DNA from: Bathynomus jamesi
Taxonomy: Eukaryota; Arthropoda; Malacostraca; Isopoda; Cirolanidae
Direction of reading: 5' to 3'
NCBI GenBank assembly: GCA_023014485.1
Contig: JAJOZX010009055.1
Location: 1-64,000 of the forward strand
DNA: 64,000 bases
Under the pieces are notes generated by a model that worked only from the letters and a program-made list of their open reading frames with translations, did no database searches and was not told the DNA's origin. Both the position numbers and the translations under genes were made by a program. How positions within the stretch are numbered: position 1 is the stretch's first letter; every line of letters starts with the position of its first letter. Positions 44,338 through 56,187 of the stretch are shown here, in pieces.

Positions 44338-45619
44338 TACTTAGGATTAACAGTAGTTGACTTCAGTGGAACAGAGGCAGAGGCGACTGTGACTGTAAGT
44401 ATGGAGGTAGAAATGGCTGTACAATCCAGATCGGCATCATGAGAGGGAGGAGGCAAGTTGGCTAAATGGGAATTTGCCTCCAGTCATCTTTTTCAGATCG
44501 AAGCGGAAACGTCGTTGAATGGGAGAAGGGAGGATGTAGCCTGCAGAAAGATAGGGAAATGGTCACTATCACAAAGGTCAGAAGATACGGACCACTGGAA
44601 CTGGTGGGCCAGTTCTTGACTACAAATGGTCAGATCAATGGAGGAGAAAGTCCCTGTAGCATCAGAGAGGTAAGTGGGGGTGGGCAAATTAAACAAAAAT
44701 AAGGAGTTGTCCAAAAGGAAGTCAGCAAGGAGGACCCCTCTCTCGTCGCAAAAGGAGGAGCTCCAACAAGAATGATGGCATTGAAGTCCCGTAATAAGAT
44801 GAAGGGAGTTGGAAGTTGCTGTACAAGATCATCAAGCAACTGTAAGGTAAGAGAAAAGCCGGAAAGGAGGCATGTACAAAGAACAGACTGTAGTCGCTTT
44901 ATCAAAGAGCGGAACCTGTGCTGCAACTGCTTCGAATAGGGTATGTAATTGGAGGGGAGTGCCAAGAAGAAGGGCATGAAGCAGTAAAGCAACACCATCC
45001 CCATGGGCATTCCTATCTTTTCTATAGAATGTGTAGTGTTTGAAATAAGGGGAGAATGGTTGGGATAGGCGAGTTTCCTATAAGGCAATTAAGGCAGGAG
45101 AATAGGTGCTAATTAAGTTCTGCAACTGGGGTAGTTGTGCATGAAGGCTCTTGACATTCCACTGTACAAACGTGAAAATTAAGGGGTGAAGAGGAGACGC
45201 ATCCCCTCGGCGGAAGTAAGTTTTTTATTCGGAACAAGATTATTTGTATTAGCATAAGAGGCAAGTCTGTTAACAATATGTTGAGACGATTTATTCCTGG
45301 ACATAAGGTCACGAACATCCTTCACCAGCTGCCAATACTGGGAACTGGTGAGACCACTGACAGCCCGAAGGCTCTTACAATGAGGAGGCTGAGAGGCAGA
45401 CTGGGAAGAGGAGACGGGCCAGGAGGGAGTAAGGGTGGCAAATAACCATATGGAACGAAGAGGTGTCTCTGACAGTAAATGGATGGAGAGATGGAATTGT
45501 AGGAGGTGCAGAAGAAACCGGAGGGCATGCCGGTGAAGACGAAGGCCTGGGTCTAGGCTGGACAGGTGGAGTTGGGGGAGAAGACTGAGCTGAAGGGAGA
45601 TGGGGTGGGTTTGTCCTGG

Positions 45620-46520
45620 CTACCTGGGAAATGACCTATCCAAGACTGAACAATGGCGTCTCGCCTCTGAGAAAGAGACATTATTCAAACATTTGTATCG
45701 CACTATAGCCTGCTCCTTCAGGTAAACTGGGCAAGTCGAGGAGAAGGCGGGATGGGGAGCATGACAGTTTGCACAACCATCCGGACCTTCACAATCTGGA
45801 GAGGAGTGAGACCCCCACACCTCCCACAGCGGGGCTCATTCTGACAGACATCTCGGCCATGACCGAATCGTTGACACTTAAAGCAACGCAGAGGTCTCGG
45901 AAAGAAATGCTCAACAGTATAAATGAGGTAGCGACAATAGATCTTAGTTGGGAGAACCTTCCCACCAAAGGTAAGTACCGAGGCCATCGTAAGAATCCTG
46001 TCCTTACCTCGTGTAAATCGTCTCGCATCCAAAACACCGCAAGTTTTAGTTCCTCCAAAATATCCTCAACTGAATCAACTAGCAATTCTGGTGCACGAAT
46101 AATGCCTTGTATCGTATCAAACTTGGATGCCAATTCTACCTTAATATTGTACTGGTTGTTCAAGAAGGAGGCTGCATTAAGAAAGGTTCGCAGCTGGGAT
46201 GGAGAAGCAGTCTGCAGTAACAAACTACCACTCCTACAATATTTGACAGACTTAACCTCCCCACAAAGGGCCTCAATACCCGGCTTAAGGGTAAAGGGAC
46301 TGAGCTTAGTGAGCCGAACATTATCAGAGACAGCAGTCATATAGACATATGAAGCGTAAGAAGGAATTTCATGATGTTGGTCACGAAGCAGGAGGGGCTT
46401 AGTCTTGAAAGGAAGCGTAGGGGCAACTTTTATCGTAGAACCGGACTTAGAACCAAGAACCTCACAATCACCAAAACTGGACGCCCATCAGCATGTCCAC
46501 CCAAGGGGAGGCCAGGCGCT
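45620..46520 (-). pseudogene. LINE ORF1, gag-like zinc-knuckle protein (3' part)
   Basis: The minus-strand frame 46340-45789 has VRLTKLSPFTLKPGIEALCG, VKYCRSGSLLLQTASPSQLR and YNIKVELASKFDTIQGIIRA; frame 46032-45718 follows with HFFPRPLRCFKCQRFGHGRD and CQNEPRCGRCGG, i.e. a CX2CX4H knuckle and a second Cys cluster. A third, CANCHAPHPAFSSTC, is near 45775-45730. These bind RNA in gag-like ORF1 proteins. The N-terminal part lies beyond the BEL insertion, near 53760-53963. Two frame changes. Confidence 0.85.
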
Positions 46521-46525
46521 ATGGA

Positions 46526-47125
46526 TGTTAGAAAATCTAGAAGAGGAAGAACCATTGTTGTCCCAAGGCGATACGATGACTAAGCTGATTGATGCAGCAT
46601 TGCTTGTATATTATTAAGTTAAGGTGTGTATATATATCCATCTCATAATTGTAAGGTTAGTGAAAAATTAATTTAATTTAGAGCTAGCATTTTTTAGCTC
46701 TTGTGGCATCATTGTTTGGTCACACTGTTGGCATCATTTTGGGACGCTGCGCGTCTTTTCTACTCATTTGTGGAAGGTCGTACGTAAAGGTGTGGTTTGA
46801 TAGAGAGCTCTCTTGCAATTCAGTTTGTTGTTTAGATACATGATTGTTGCATCGTGCAATAGTCCAGGTTGCGTTGTGTTGCAAGGTTCAGAAAGAAGAC
46901 CACAAATAGTACCCTTTTGTTTACTTTAAGTTCATGTAATTTAAGGTCTAAGGTAGGACCGCATCGAGTCAGCAACCCTGAGGTTACCCTGAGGTAGGAC
47001 CTAATAGGATCTCAAATCCGTAAGTTTTAATTTAGCTTAACTTGGGCTTTAGGTAGAACTTGCCCTTTAGAATTTGGCCGTTCACGGCTCAGCTGGGATT
47101 TCGAACCCGACAAATAAAAATAACA
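46526..47125 (+). repeat. BEL 5' LTR
   Basis: About 10 differences from the 3' LTR by eye over 600 bp (roughly 98% identity), about half of them single-base indels. It contains a TATATATATCC stretch that could serve the promoter. Confidence 0.92.
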
Positions 47126-47145
47126 TGGTCCTTCGAACCGGATTT
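47126..47145 (+). other. primer binding site, tRNA-Tyr type
   Basis: TGGTCCTTCGAACCGGATTT directly follows the LTR. It matches the complement of an animal tRNA-Tyr 3' end (TGGTCCTTCGAGCCGGA as I remember it) with one mismatch in 17. Confidence 0.65.
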
Positions 47146-47239
47146 CTACCCCAAGACTGAGTCAGTGACCATTTTTCGGCAAAGTTCTGATTGTGCAAAT
47201 TGTATCCAAGTTAGGCCTAGACGGGTTGAGTATTATTGA

Positions 47240-47800
47240 GTTAAGGTCCCAGGGTAAAAAGTTTTGGTCGCCCAATTGCGAAACTTGGCCAGTCGTCTGT
47301 CGTTTTTTGGCCTACATTTTTTCCGGTTTGGTTAATTTTGGGTTATTATTGAAAGTTTGGTCGCCCAATTGCGAAACTTGGCCAGTCGTCTGTCGTTTTG
47401 GCCTACCTTTTTTCCGGTTTGGTTAATTTTGGGTTATTATTGAATTAAGGTCCCAGGGTAAAGTTTGGTCGCCCAATTGCGAAACTTGGCCAGTCGTCTG
47501 TCGTTTTTTGGCCTACATTTTTTCCGGTTTGGTTAATTTTGGGTCATTATTGAATTAAGGTCCTGGGGTGGAAAATTTGGTATTCCATACTGGTGTTTGG
47601 TTAGTACCCCACCCAGCAATTCAGTTTATTTGAAAGTAAAATTTGCGTTTGATCGGTTTGGTTAATTTTGGGTCATTATTGAATTAAGGTCCTGGGGTGG
47701 AAAATTTGGTATTCCATACTGGTGTTTGGTTAGTACCCCACCCAGCAATTCAGTTTATTTGAAAGTAAAATTGCGTTTGATCAGTTTGGTTAAGTATTTC
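47240..47800 (+). repeat. tandem repeats in the BEL leader
   Basis: Two kinds of repeat: about 105 bp units with GGTCGCCCAATTGCGAAACT and TTCCGGTTTGGTTAATTTTG (three copies from 47240 to 47560), then about 130 bp units with GGTATTCCATACTGGTGTTT and ACCCCACCCAGCAATTCAGT (two copies to about 47795). They share the GGTTTGGTTAATTTTGGGT segment. They lie between the primer site and gag, where the packaging signal would be expected. Confidence 0.9.
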
Positions 47801-47848
47801 TGCCAATTCAGCTCATTTGGTATTGAGCCAAGGGTTGTTTCATTGAAG

Positions 47849-50800
47849 ATGAGTGCATCTGAATTGAACAAATTTATAAAAAGGAGAAGTGCCTACAAAG
47901 GTCTAATTACAAAGGTCATTGCCCTATAGAGTTCTGCATAGAGCAAGAGGATTTACGCTTAGTGACCGCAGCTTGCCATATTAGAAACTAAAAAGGTTGC
48001 TCTAAGTGAGGTAAATGTTAAAATTGAGGCTCTTATAGAAGAGGATGAAATAGAAAATAACATAATTTACTTGAAGAGATTATTGATGATATGATTAACG
48101 TAGGCCTCCGAGCAAAGAGTTTAGCAGCTCAGTACGTTAGAGACCCGGTCTAATAATGAAACACAACACTCAACAAATGATGCTTGTGAAGTTAAGGTTA
48201 ACAGATCTGTAGTTCAATTACCGAGGCTTGTACTCAAAACATTTTCTGGGAGTATTCAGGAATGGCAAGGATGGGCAGACAGTTTTCAATCAGCAGTTCA
48301 TTCTAGTCAAGTGTTAAGTGCCGTGGAGAAGTTTAATTATTTGCGGTCCCTCTTGGAAGGGGAGGCAGCAAAGACTATAGCAGGATTAGCATTAACAGAG
48401 GCTAATTATAATTGGCTTGGGATATATTAAAGAAACGGTTTGGTAAGCCAGAGATCTTAATTAAAAGCCACCTCCGTGCACTTTTAGCTATACCTCCTGT
48501 TAATAATCCTAATAGTGTCAAGGAGTTACGGCAGTTATATGATGAATTTGAAATTAGAACTAGGTCCCTGGACAACTTGGGTGTAGGAATGGAAAAGTAT
48601 GGTATAATGTTGGTTCTACACTGGAGTCTAAATTGCCTAGCTCAATTTTGCTGAATAAGTAGGGGACACTCTGCAGAACATGTGTACATCCCCCTTCAGC
48701 AGATGCTAAGTCTTTTAGGCACAGAATTAGCAAGACGAGAGGGAGTTGAGTTTGCACAGTGGGATGGTAAACAAGGGGACAAAGGCAGGCACAGCACCAA
48801 AGTTTCTACAAAAGGAATAGCCCAGGTACAGTGTCAGCTCTACATGCCTCCTCTGAGAATAAATTAAAGGGAATCAGGAATGCATATTTTGCGAAGGCAA
48901 CCACAAGTCATATAAATGTGAGGTGGCTGAGGCCTTACCCTTTGAGGAGAGAAAGGACAGGGTAACTAAGTCCACCGCATGTTTTAAATGTTTTTTGAAA
49001 GGTCATAGAGCAAGGTTTTGTAAGTTTAAAATTTTTGTGCAAAAAATGTCATGGTAGGCATCAGCCATTATTGTGTGAAAACACTCTTAGTAGGCCTACC
49101 CCAGAAGTAGAGACATCAGTGGCACATGCCACTGCTATGCAAGGGAGTAAAAGTAAAGGGGGATTATTGCAAACAACTGCAGCCTTATTAATTGGGAATG
49201 AGGGAGAAGCTACTGTAGAGTGTTGTTTGATAGTGGTAGCCAGTGTAGTTTTATTAAGACCAGAATTTCCAGAAAATTGAAGTTTAAAGAACTTAAGAGG
49301 GAAAATTTAAGAATTTCTGGTTTGGGGGTTCCGTTCAAAACCGAACCAAATTTAAGAAGATAGAAGTTCTGGTTAAAGGGTTGTTACCGCAAAGTCCCAC
49401 TATCAAGGTCCAAGCTGTAGAGATTGAGGAACTTGTGCTCCAGTCACTACTTGTTTAGATATGGCATGTGTCCAAGAATTGCAAGTTAAAGGAATTAATT
49501 TGGGCAATAATAAGTTTGAGAGAACAGAAGATTAGTCTTTTGATTGGAGCTGACTATTATTGGGATTTCATCACTGGTAATATTGTCCGTACATCTCAAG
49601 GCCCAGTAGCTATTGAAAGTAAGCTAGGCTGGATGCTACATGGTAGTTATTGCATTGAATGGAAGTTAAGGCTCTTTTTGTTAAGATTGAGGAGAACAGC
49701 CATGGTCTGGAAAGGCATTTGAAAGCGTTTTGGGAACTTGAATCTATTGGTATAAAGGACAACCAGGCAAGTACAGTGAACAATGATTTTTAGAGCAATT
49801 TGAAAAGGGATTGGTTTAGAGATGGTTGCTATGAAGTTGGCGTACCATGGAAGGATTCTTGCAAACCCGGTTCAAACCTTCAGCTAGCTAATCGGAGGTT
49901 GGAGACTTCATTGTACAGGCTAAGAAAAAATGAGGAGTTGTTAATTGAATACGATGAGGCCATCCTAAGTTATGTAAGGGAGGGCTATGCTGAAAGGGTG
50001 CAAGGTGAGCTGGTGAGCCAGGAGGCACATTATCTGCCACACCATGCAGTGGTACGGCGAGACAAACTACCACCAAACTGAGGGTAGTTTTTGATGGCTC
50101 AGCCAAGGACAAAGGTGGTGTGTCCTTGAATGACTGTTTGGATGCTGGGCCAAATTTAAATGCAGATTTATTTTCCTTGTTACTGAGATTCAGGTTTGGT
50201 AGAGTAGCATTGACTGCAGATGTGAAGCAAGCCTTTTTGCGGATAAAGTTAAACCAGAGGACAGAGATGCAGTAAGGTATCTGTGGGTGGATACGAAAGA
50301 CTTGTTGGAAAATGAACCTAAGGTTCAAGCATATAGAATGAAGTCAGTGTTGTTTGGCCTCAGCTCTAGTCCATTTCTGTTGGCAGCTACTATGCAGTAC
50401 CATTTTAAGAATATTCTGAAGTCTATCCTAACACTATTGAACACATAAGGAAAATTTTTATGTTGATGATTTGCTATGTTCCGTGGATAATACCGAAATG
50501 GCTAAACAGATATTCATGGAGGCTAGAGCTATAATGAAGGAGGCTGGCATGGAGCTCAGAAAATGGCAGACCAATCATTCGCAATTACAAGAGTTTATGA
50601 GTCATTCCTCTGTAGTACCTGATGCAGCAGAAAGTATTGAGGATTCTGGTATTAAGGAGTTGTGGGCAATAGACGCAATGTGCTAGGCATCGTTTGGCAG
50701 CAAGATGATGATTTGTTTACCTTCAATGGAAATCTTTAGTAGAGCTGGCCGAGAATGAGACAAGGTGGACAAAACGTACAGCTCTTAGTTTGGCTTCGAA

Positions 50801-53243
50801 GGTCTTTGATCCTCTTGGATTCCTGGCTCCATTTGTGATAAAGTCAAAATTTGGTTTCAGAGCCTCTGGGAAATTGGACTTGTTGGGACCAAGAGTTACC
50901 TGATCATATGGTGGTAAGGTGGAAATATTGGTTCAAAGAATTGGCACATCTTGGAGACATTGAATCCAAGATGGTACTTTGGAGAGTTGAACAATAGTCC
51001 AGACAATTTGGAGCTGCACATCTTTTTGTGATGCAAGTGAGGAAGCCTATGCAACTTGTATTTATATAAGAGGCGCATTGCAAGAAGAAGTAAGTTGCAG
51101 GTTGGTTGCTGCAAAGAGTAGAGTGCACCTTTGAAAAGGCTTTCTGTTCCAAGGTTGGAATTGATGGTGCCGTTATTGCTAGTCGGCTTGCAATTACAGT
51201 GCGAAAGTCTTTGGCCCTCTATGAAATTCCAAGCTATTATTGACAGACTCCACTATAGTTTGGCACTGGTTAAGAAGTCAGGCAAGGAAATGGAAACCAT
51301 TTGTTGCCAATAGGGTGAGGAAATTCAAGCGCACACAGATCCCAAGCAATGGGAAGCATTGTCCAGGCATCCAAAACCCCGCTGATTTACCACACGAGGA
51401 ATTTCGGTGAAAGATCTTTCACAATCAAGTTTGTGGTGGAATGGGCCAGAGTGGCTAAAACTTGGAAGTGAAAACTGGCCTTCTAATCAGCCTGTTGTAG
51501 GAGAATGCCAGTGAAAAGCATGGGTGAGTGAGGTGAGAAAATGCGCTGTGAACAGTTTGTCAAGTTATGCAGCAGGACCCCATATTGAGGCTTGAGGACA
51601 TTCAGTCTGAAAGGATTGTTAAGAGTGACAGCATGGATATATAGATTTACCAACACATTAAGGGAGAAACAAGAAGGGAAGGAATTCTGAACAGTAATGA
51701 GATTCAGCAAGCCAGGAAATACTGGGTGGTATATGCGGCAGAAGGAAAAATTTGGTGAAGAGCGGGAATTGCTCACCAGCCATCCATTACAGGTTCTACC
51801 AACACATTCTGCGCTCAAGGGTTTGGATGTGTTTTTGGATCAGGATTTATTGAGAGTAGGAGGTAGACTACAGTTTCTGGGCTTCCAGAGGAGAAAAGAC
51901 ATCCAATTTTGCTACCTTCTGGGGGCACTTTGTGGACCTTTTGATCCTGGATACTCATCATAAGCTGTTACATGCTGGAGTTAGAGAAGTGATAATAGAG
52001 ATTAGACAACAATTTTGGATTCTCAAAATTAGACAAGTAGTGAAAAAGGTCTTGCATAATGTGTGGTTTGCAAGCGTTGGAGTGCAAAGCCTTATTATGA
52101 AAGGTGGCTCCACTTCCAAGAGAACGGTGTGTCTATACTGCCCCATTTGATGTAGTGGGAGTAGACTTTGCAGGGCCAGTCTATGTGTATGAGCGAGGGG
52201 AGTCTAACAAAGGTTATATATGTCTTTTCACCTGTGCTACCACCAGAGCAATCCATTTGGAGTTGGTAACAACTTAAGTAGTGATGTATTTCTTTTGGCC
52301 TTTAAAAGGTTTGTGAACAGAAGGGTTTCCCAAATAAAATCATCTCAGATAATGCAAAAACCTTCAAAAGGCTGCAAAGGAACTCCAAGAAATTTGGTCC
52401 TTGCTAAAAGGAAGGATTCCAATCCTACTTTTCACACCAAGGGTACAGTGGGAGTTTTGTTAGAGAGCACCATGGTGGGGAGGATTTTGGGAAAGGCTAG
52501 TGAGAAGTGTAAAGTGTCCATTAAAGAAACTTTTAGCTAATGCTCATTTGAGCAAAGAAGAATTCTCTACTGTTTTATGTGAAGTAGAAGCAATGGTGAA
52601 CAGTAGCCTATCACTTTTGTTTACAACAGTAGGCAGGATGCAGAGCCATTGACACCAAATCATTTTCTTTGTGGTAAACGATTAACATCAAACCCCAGTG
52701 TGCCAGAAGCTTGCAGCCTATCCAGAGCACTCAAGGAGAGTTAACCAGACGGTTCAGGTACTTGAAGAGCTACAAGATCAGTTATGGAAGAGGTGGCAGA
52801 TGGAATACTTGCCAGAACTCAATTATTACCCATCAGGCAAGGTAAAGGGCTCCAATGCAAATTGTATCAAGGTGGGAGAAGTGGTAATGATTGGGGATGA
52901 AAGACCAAGGCAATGCTGGAAGCTTGGCATAATTGAAGAGTTGTTTGTTGGCAAAGACAATTTAGTTAGGTCTGCACTGGTAAAGACTTCAGGAGGAAAG
53001 TTAAAGAGACCTATACAAAAACTCTATGCTTTAGAAATCAGCAAAAACACAGATAGTCAAGATGAAACATTTGAGTTACAGCCTCATGAGAAGGCTTGGC
53101 TAACCTTGCAGAAGGTAATGACAACAATGCCTCTTCGGTGGGGAGTGTTAGAAAATCTAGAAGAGGAAGAACCATTGTTGTCCCAAGGCGATACGATGAC
53201 TAAGCTGATTGATGCAGCATTGCTTGTATATATATTAAGTTAA
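47849..53243 (+). pseudogene. BEL gag-pol region, many frame breaks
   Basis: Visible in order: start ATG 47849 (MSASELNKFIKRRSAYKGL); gag core with TFSGSIQEWQGWADSFQ and WDILKKRFG (48230-48450); zinc segment CIFCEGNHKSYKC, CFKCFLKGHRARFC, CKKCHGRH (48870-49070); protease VLFDSGSQCSFIK (about 49220); RT with RVVFDGSA (about 50075), [15 protein letters not shown] and FYVDDLLCS (about 50455); RNase H region (50750-51320, VPRLELM); integrase HHKLLHAG (51957), VVGVDFAGPVYV (52150) and a C-terminal frame 52698-53243 with GKVKGSNANCIKVGEVVMIG. Breaks occur about every 100-400 bp, mostly single bases, although the LTRs are nearly identical. Not functional as written. Confidence 0.9.
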
Positions 53244-53750
53244 GGTGTGTATATATATCCATCTCATAATTGTAAGGTTAGTGAAAAATTAATTTAATTT
53301 AGAGCTAGCATTTTTGAGCTCTTGTGGCATCATTGTTTGGTCCACTGTTGGCATCATTTTGGGACGCTGCGCGTCTTTTCTACTCGTTTGTGGAAGGTCG
53401 TACGTAAAGGTGTGGTTTGATAGAGAGCTCTTTTGCAATTCAGTTTGGTTGTTTATATACATGATTGTTGCATCGTGCAATAGTCCAGGTTGCGTTGTTG
53501 TTGCAAGGTTCAGAAAGAAGACCACAAATAGTACCCTTTTGTTTACTTTAAGTTCATGTAATTTAAGGTCTAAGGTAGGCCCGCATCGAGTCAGCAACCC
53601 TGAGGTTACCCTGAGGTAGGACCTAATAGGATCTCAAATCCGTAAGTTTTAATTTAGCTTAACTTGGGCTTTAGGTAGAACTTGCCCTTTAGAATTTGGC
53701 CGTTCACGGCTCAGCTGGGATTTCGAACCCGACAAATAAATAAAATAACA
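53146..53750 (+). repeat. BEL 3' LTR
   Basis: Starts TGTTAGAAAATCTAGAAGAG and ends AAATAAAATAACA, followed by the target copy ATGGA. Confidence 0.95.
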
Positions 53751-53755
53751 ATGGA

Positions 53756-54226
53756 CAACTAGAGGGCAGGGAAGCTAGCAGTGAAAAGGAGTTTGAAACA
53801 GGCACAATGGTGAAAGGAACTGGTATGTGACACTGAGATTTCTGTGAATTCTAGCCTGAAATGCCTGAAAGCCATCCGAATCGCCATGCACTTCGGCAGA
53901 AACAATAGACGACTGGAGGGCAGAAGCACCCCCATCCTCAGATGGGGCTGCCTGTGAAGACATACGTAAGAGCCGATCGAAAGATGGTAGGCTATCCGAA
54001 CTAACCCGAAATACCTAACCGAAGGCTAGGCCTGGCCCTGGCCAAAGCCTAGAAGCCAGACTCTTTCCCGAAAAAAAAAAGGAAAGGAAAAGGCCTAATA
54101 GGGATCCAGCTAATTCAGCACACAATCGAAATAAGACGATTAAGTAAATCTACACAAACACTGAAACAAAATCATTGAAACACGTCCTATCAACACGATT
54201 TACCGCCAAGGTTCCCCCTACCGACT
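53756..54226 (-). pseudogene. 5' end of the minus-strand LINE: leader and ORF1 start
   Basis: Continuation of the interrupted LINE on the far side of the BEL element. The frame 53963-53775 (MSSQAAPSEDGGASALQSSI) is a plausible ORF1 start. 53964-54226 is the 5' leader, beginning AGTCGGTAGGGGGAACCTTG on the minus strand. Confidence 0.6.
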
Positions 54227-54244
54227 CAACCTAATGGGTTATTA

Positions 54245-54800
54245 AGCACACAAATTTTTGCAGTTTAGTTTATATACCCATAAAAATTATCATATTTTCG
54301 AATCTGCATGAAAGAAAATTGAAATTATGGTATAACTATATGATTTATTAAGTTTTTGAAAGGTGGGTTTTGCTAGGTTTTACCCAAATTTCTTTAGAAT
54401 ATAGCGGCCGTTCAGGCATATGAGCGTAAAGTATGATGTTTTGCATATTGTTTACATATTATCTTTCTTCTGAATAAGTATTTTCTCATTTATAATAAAT
54501 AATATATATATATATATATATATACATTTTCATGCTGTACGATATTTTTTCTTTGCATCATGCATTGCCACTACAAGGTAATTAGTAGGCCCTTATTTCT
54601 TGAAAGGATACAAGTTATGTTTTATTTAGAAAAGGAAAAACTTGTTTTTATTTACAAAAGGAAAAACTTTTGTTGGAAGGATACAAGAATATTATTTACA
54701 AAAGGAAAAAACTTTTTTATTTATAAAAGGACAACTACTGTTTTCAAAGGATGTTCAGTTTACAGTGGTGAGTACATGAAGTACATTTTTTTTGTGTATA
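54245..54800. other. AT-rich sequence, nothing recognised
   Basis: Includes a (TA)n run at 54506-54525 and repeated TTATTTACAAAAGGAAAAAC motifs (54620-54740). No gene. Confidence 0.5.
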
Positions 54801-54802
54801 TA

Positions 54803-56162
54803 CAGGGTGGGGCACGGGAACCAAGTGTTTTTGGAATAATCAGGAAAATGATATTTATTTTTGTAAAGAAAATATATTGGTAGAACAACATTCGTAAGAA
54901 CATAGCATTTCATGTCATAATAATCATGTACCGAAAATTATATCTGGCATATGATGTCCTTGGCCGTCGACGCATTGTTGAAGGCGTTTACGAAAATTGG
55001 CCTCCACTCTTCCCAGCAGGTCTCTGTTGATTTGGATGATTTGTTGACGGATCGCTTCCTTCAATGCATCTAATGTACGGGGCTTGTCCTCGTAGACACG
55101 TGACTTGAGGTACCCCCATAGAAAGAAGTCACATGTGGACAAGTCAGGGGACGGAGGGGGCCATGCAATGTCACCAAATCTCGAAATGAGATGGTTGGGA
55201 AACAGGGGGCGAAGAACAGCCATTGACGCTCTGGCGGTGTGTGGCGTGGCCCCATCTTGCTGAAACCACAAATGTCGACGAGCAATACGCCTTCTTCGTA
55301 ACTCAGGGATGAAAAAGGTGTTCACCATCTCAATGTAACGCCCAAATGTTATGGTAACGGTAACCCCATTTTGTTCGAAGAAATAGGGACCGATGACGCC
55401 AAACTTTCCCACCGCGCACCAAACTGTAACCTTAGGGCTATGCAGCGGTTTTTCATGGAGTTGTCGCGGATTTTCAGCAGCCCAATACCGACAGTTTTGA
55501 TTGTTGACGGCCCCATTAAGGTGGAAATGGGCTTCATCACTCATTACCACCATCATGTTTTCATTCTGCTCATAAAGTGCAAGCATTTCCTGTGCAAAAT
55601 TCAGTCGTTGGGGGCAATCGTTACATTCAATTCCTGCACCATCGCTAACTTGTATGGGTGAAAATGTAATTCTTCATGCAAAATCCGTCTAACAGTACGA
55701 TTGCTGATTCCGAGTGCAGCTGAATGTCTCCGAGCAGAGCGGCCTGGGCTTTGCAACATCGCTTGTCTGACCCTTTCAACGTTCTCTGGAGTACGCACAG
55801 TGCGTTGCGGCCCCTTCGGTTTTGTTTTCATTATTGAGCCTCCTGTTCGAAGATTGTTAACCCAACGTAAGATTGTGTCACGAGCGGGAACAGAGTCATT
55901 TCGATGAATGTTGAATCTGCGGCGAAACGCACGCTGAACTGCTGTCACTGACTCGCCACTCCTAACAAAATGATCATACGCGAACATGCGGTGTTCTAAC
56001 GTCCACTGCTCCATGATGGCACCTGAAAGATAAAGGTGAGTGTTAGTTAAAGTTAAATGCTATGAACCCAGGAATGGAATGCTACCTACCGCACGCCCCT
56101 CCCATTCCTAATGGCCGATTACTAGCTATTCAAAAAACACTTGATTCCCGTGCCCCACCCTG
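54803..56162 (-). mobile_element. nearly complete DD41D mariner-like element
   Basis: Inverted ends CAGGGTGGGGCACGGGAA, then (A/T)CAAGTGTTTTTTG, flanked by TA (54801-54802 and 56163-56164). The length of 1360 bp is full size for the group. Confidence 0.95.
54924..56014 (-). pseudogene. DD41D mariner transposase, one frameshift
   Basis: Frame 56014-55601 (start MEQWTLEHRMFAYDHFVRSG) is the DNA-binding half with VTAVQRAFRRRFNIH, a linker KPKGPQRTVRTPENVERV and the second helix-turn-helix SARRHSAALGISNRTVRRIL. Frame 55586-54924 (220 aa) is the catalytic half: VVMSDEAHFHLNGAV (first Asp), HLWFQQDGATPHTARASMAV (second), PSPDLSTCDFFLWGYLKS (third, 41 residues after the second). The two frames meet at 55600-55640, where a one- or two-base indel separates them. 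All three Asp are present, so this is the best-preserved transposase in the window and a possible source for moving the shorter copies only if an intact relative exists elsewhere. Confidence 0.93.
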
Positions 56163-56187
56163 TATATATATATTTTATATATATACA

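Larger units (their letters stand above)
40950..45320 (-). pseudogene. LINE ORF2: endonuclease, reverse transcriptase, RNase H
   Basis: Endonuclease from about 45190: VQWNVKSLHAQLPQLQNLIS, with FILLRDFNA near 44790. RT: WWTAECEPAVLSRKRALRSF (about 43545), then 43319-42603 with SFLQHLSSSGQLQLLRFYNS, YRPIALTSYLCRVFERMVKR; 42582-41944 with ETGVPQRSVLSPTLFPIVMN, catalytic MYADDCAFW, YRFLGMVFDQGLTW. RNase H: TAELYAI-like frame near 41560 and SDSFSAL near 41480, then after the MITE HVGIPGNEAAARDAA (about 41120-41145). Multiple frameshifts; the EN/RT boundary is split by a mariner and RNase H by the MITE. The element's own catalytic residues are largely preserved. Confidence 0.88.
46526..53750 (+). 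mobile_element. BEL/Pao LTR retrotransposon, 7.2 kb
   Basis: Two LTRs of about 600 bp starting TG and ending CA (46526-47125 and 53146-53750), flanked by the 5-bp duplication ATGGA (46521-46525 and 53751-53755). It has a tRNA primer site right after the left LTR and a purine run GGTGGGGAG right before the right one. The gag-pol order with a BEL-type RT (YVDD) and integrase places it in BEL/Pao. Inserted in ORF1 of the minus-strand LINE. Confidence 0.95.
40679..54226 (-). mobile_element. 5.3-kb I-like LINE interrupted by three insertions
   Basis: The 18-bp direct repeat CAACCTAATGGGTTATTA at 40661-40678 and 54227-54244 brackets the element, a plausible target duplication for an insertion on the minus strand. 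After removing the BEL element (with 5 bp), the mariner (2 bp) and the MITE (8 bp), about 5.34 kb remains. It codes ORF1 (gag-like) then ORF2 (endonuclease, RT, RNase H), the same plan as the 26-32 kb LINE but a different, less GC-rich family. Confidence 0.85.

Noticed and set aside
47240..47800. CRISPR-like array
   Set aside because: Repeats are long, adjoining and inside a retrotransposon leader; there are no short repeats with unique spacers, and the genome is animal.
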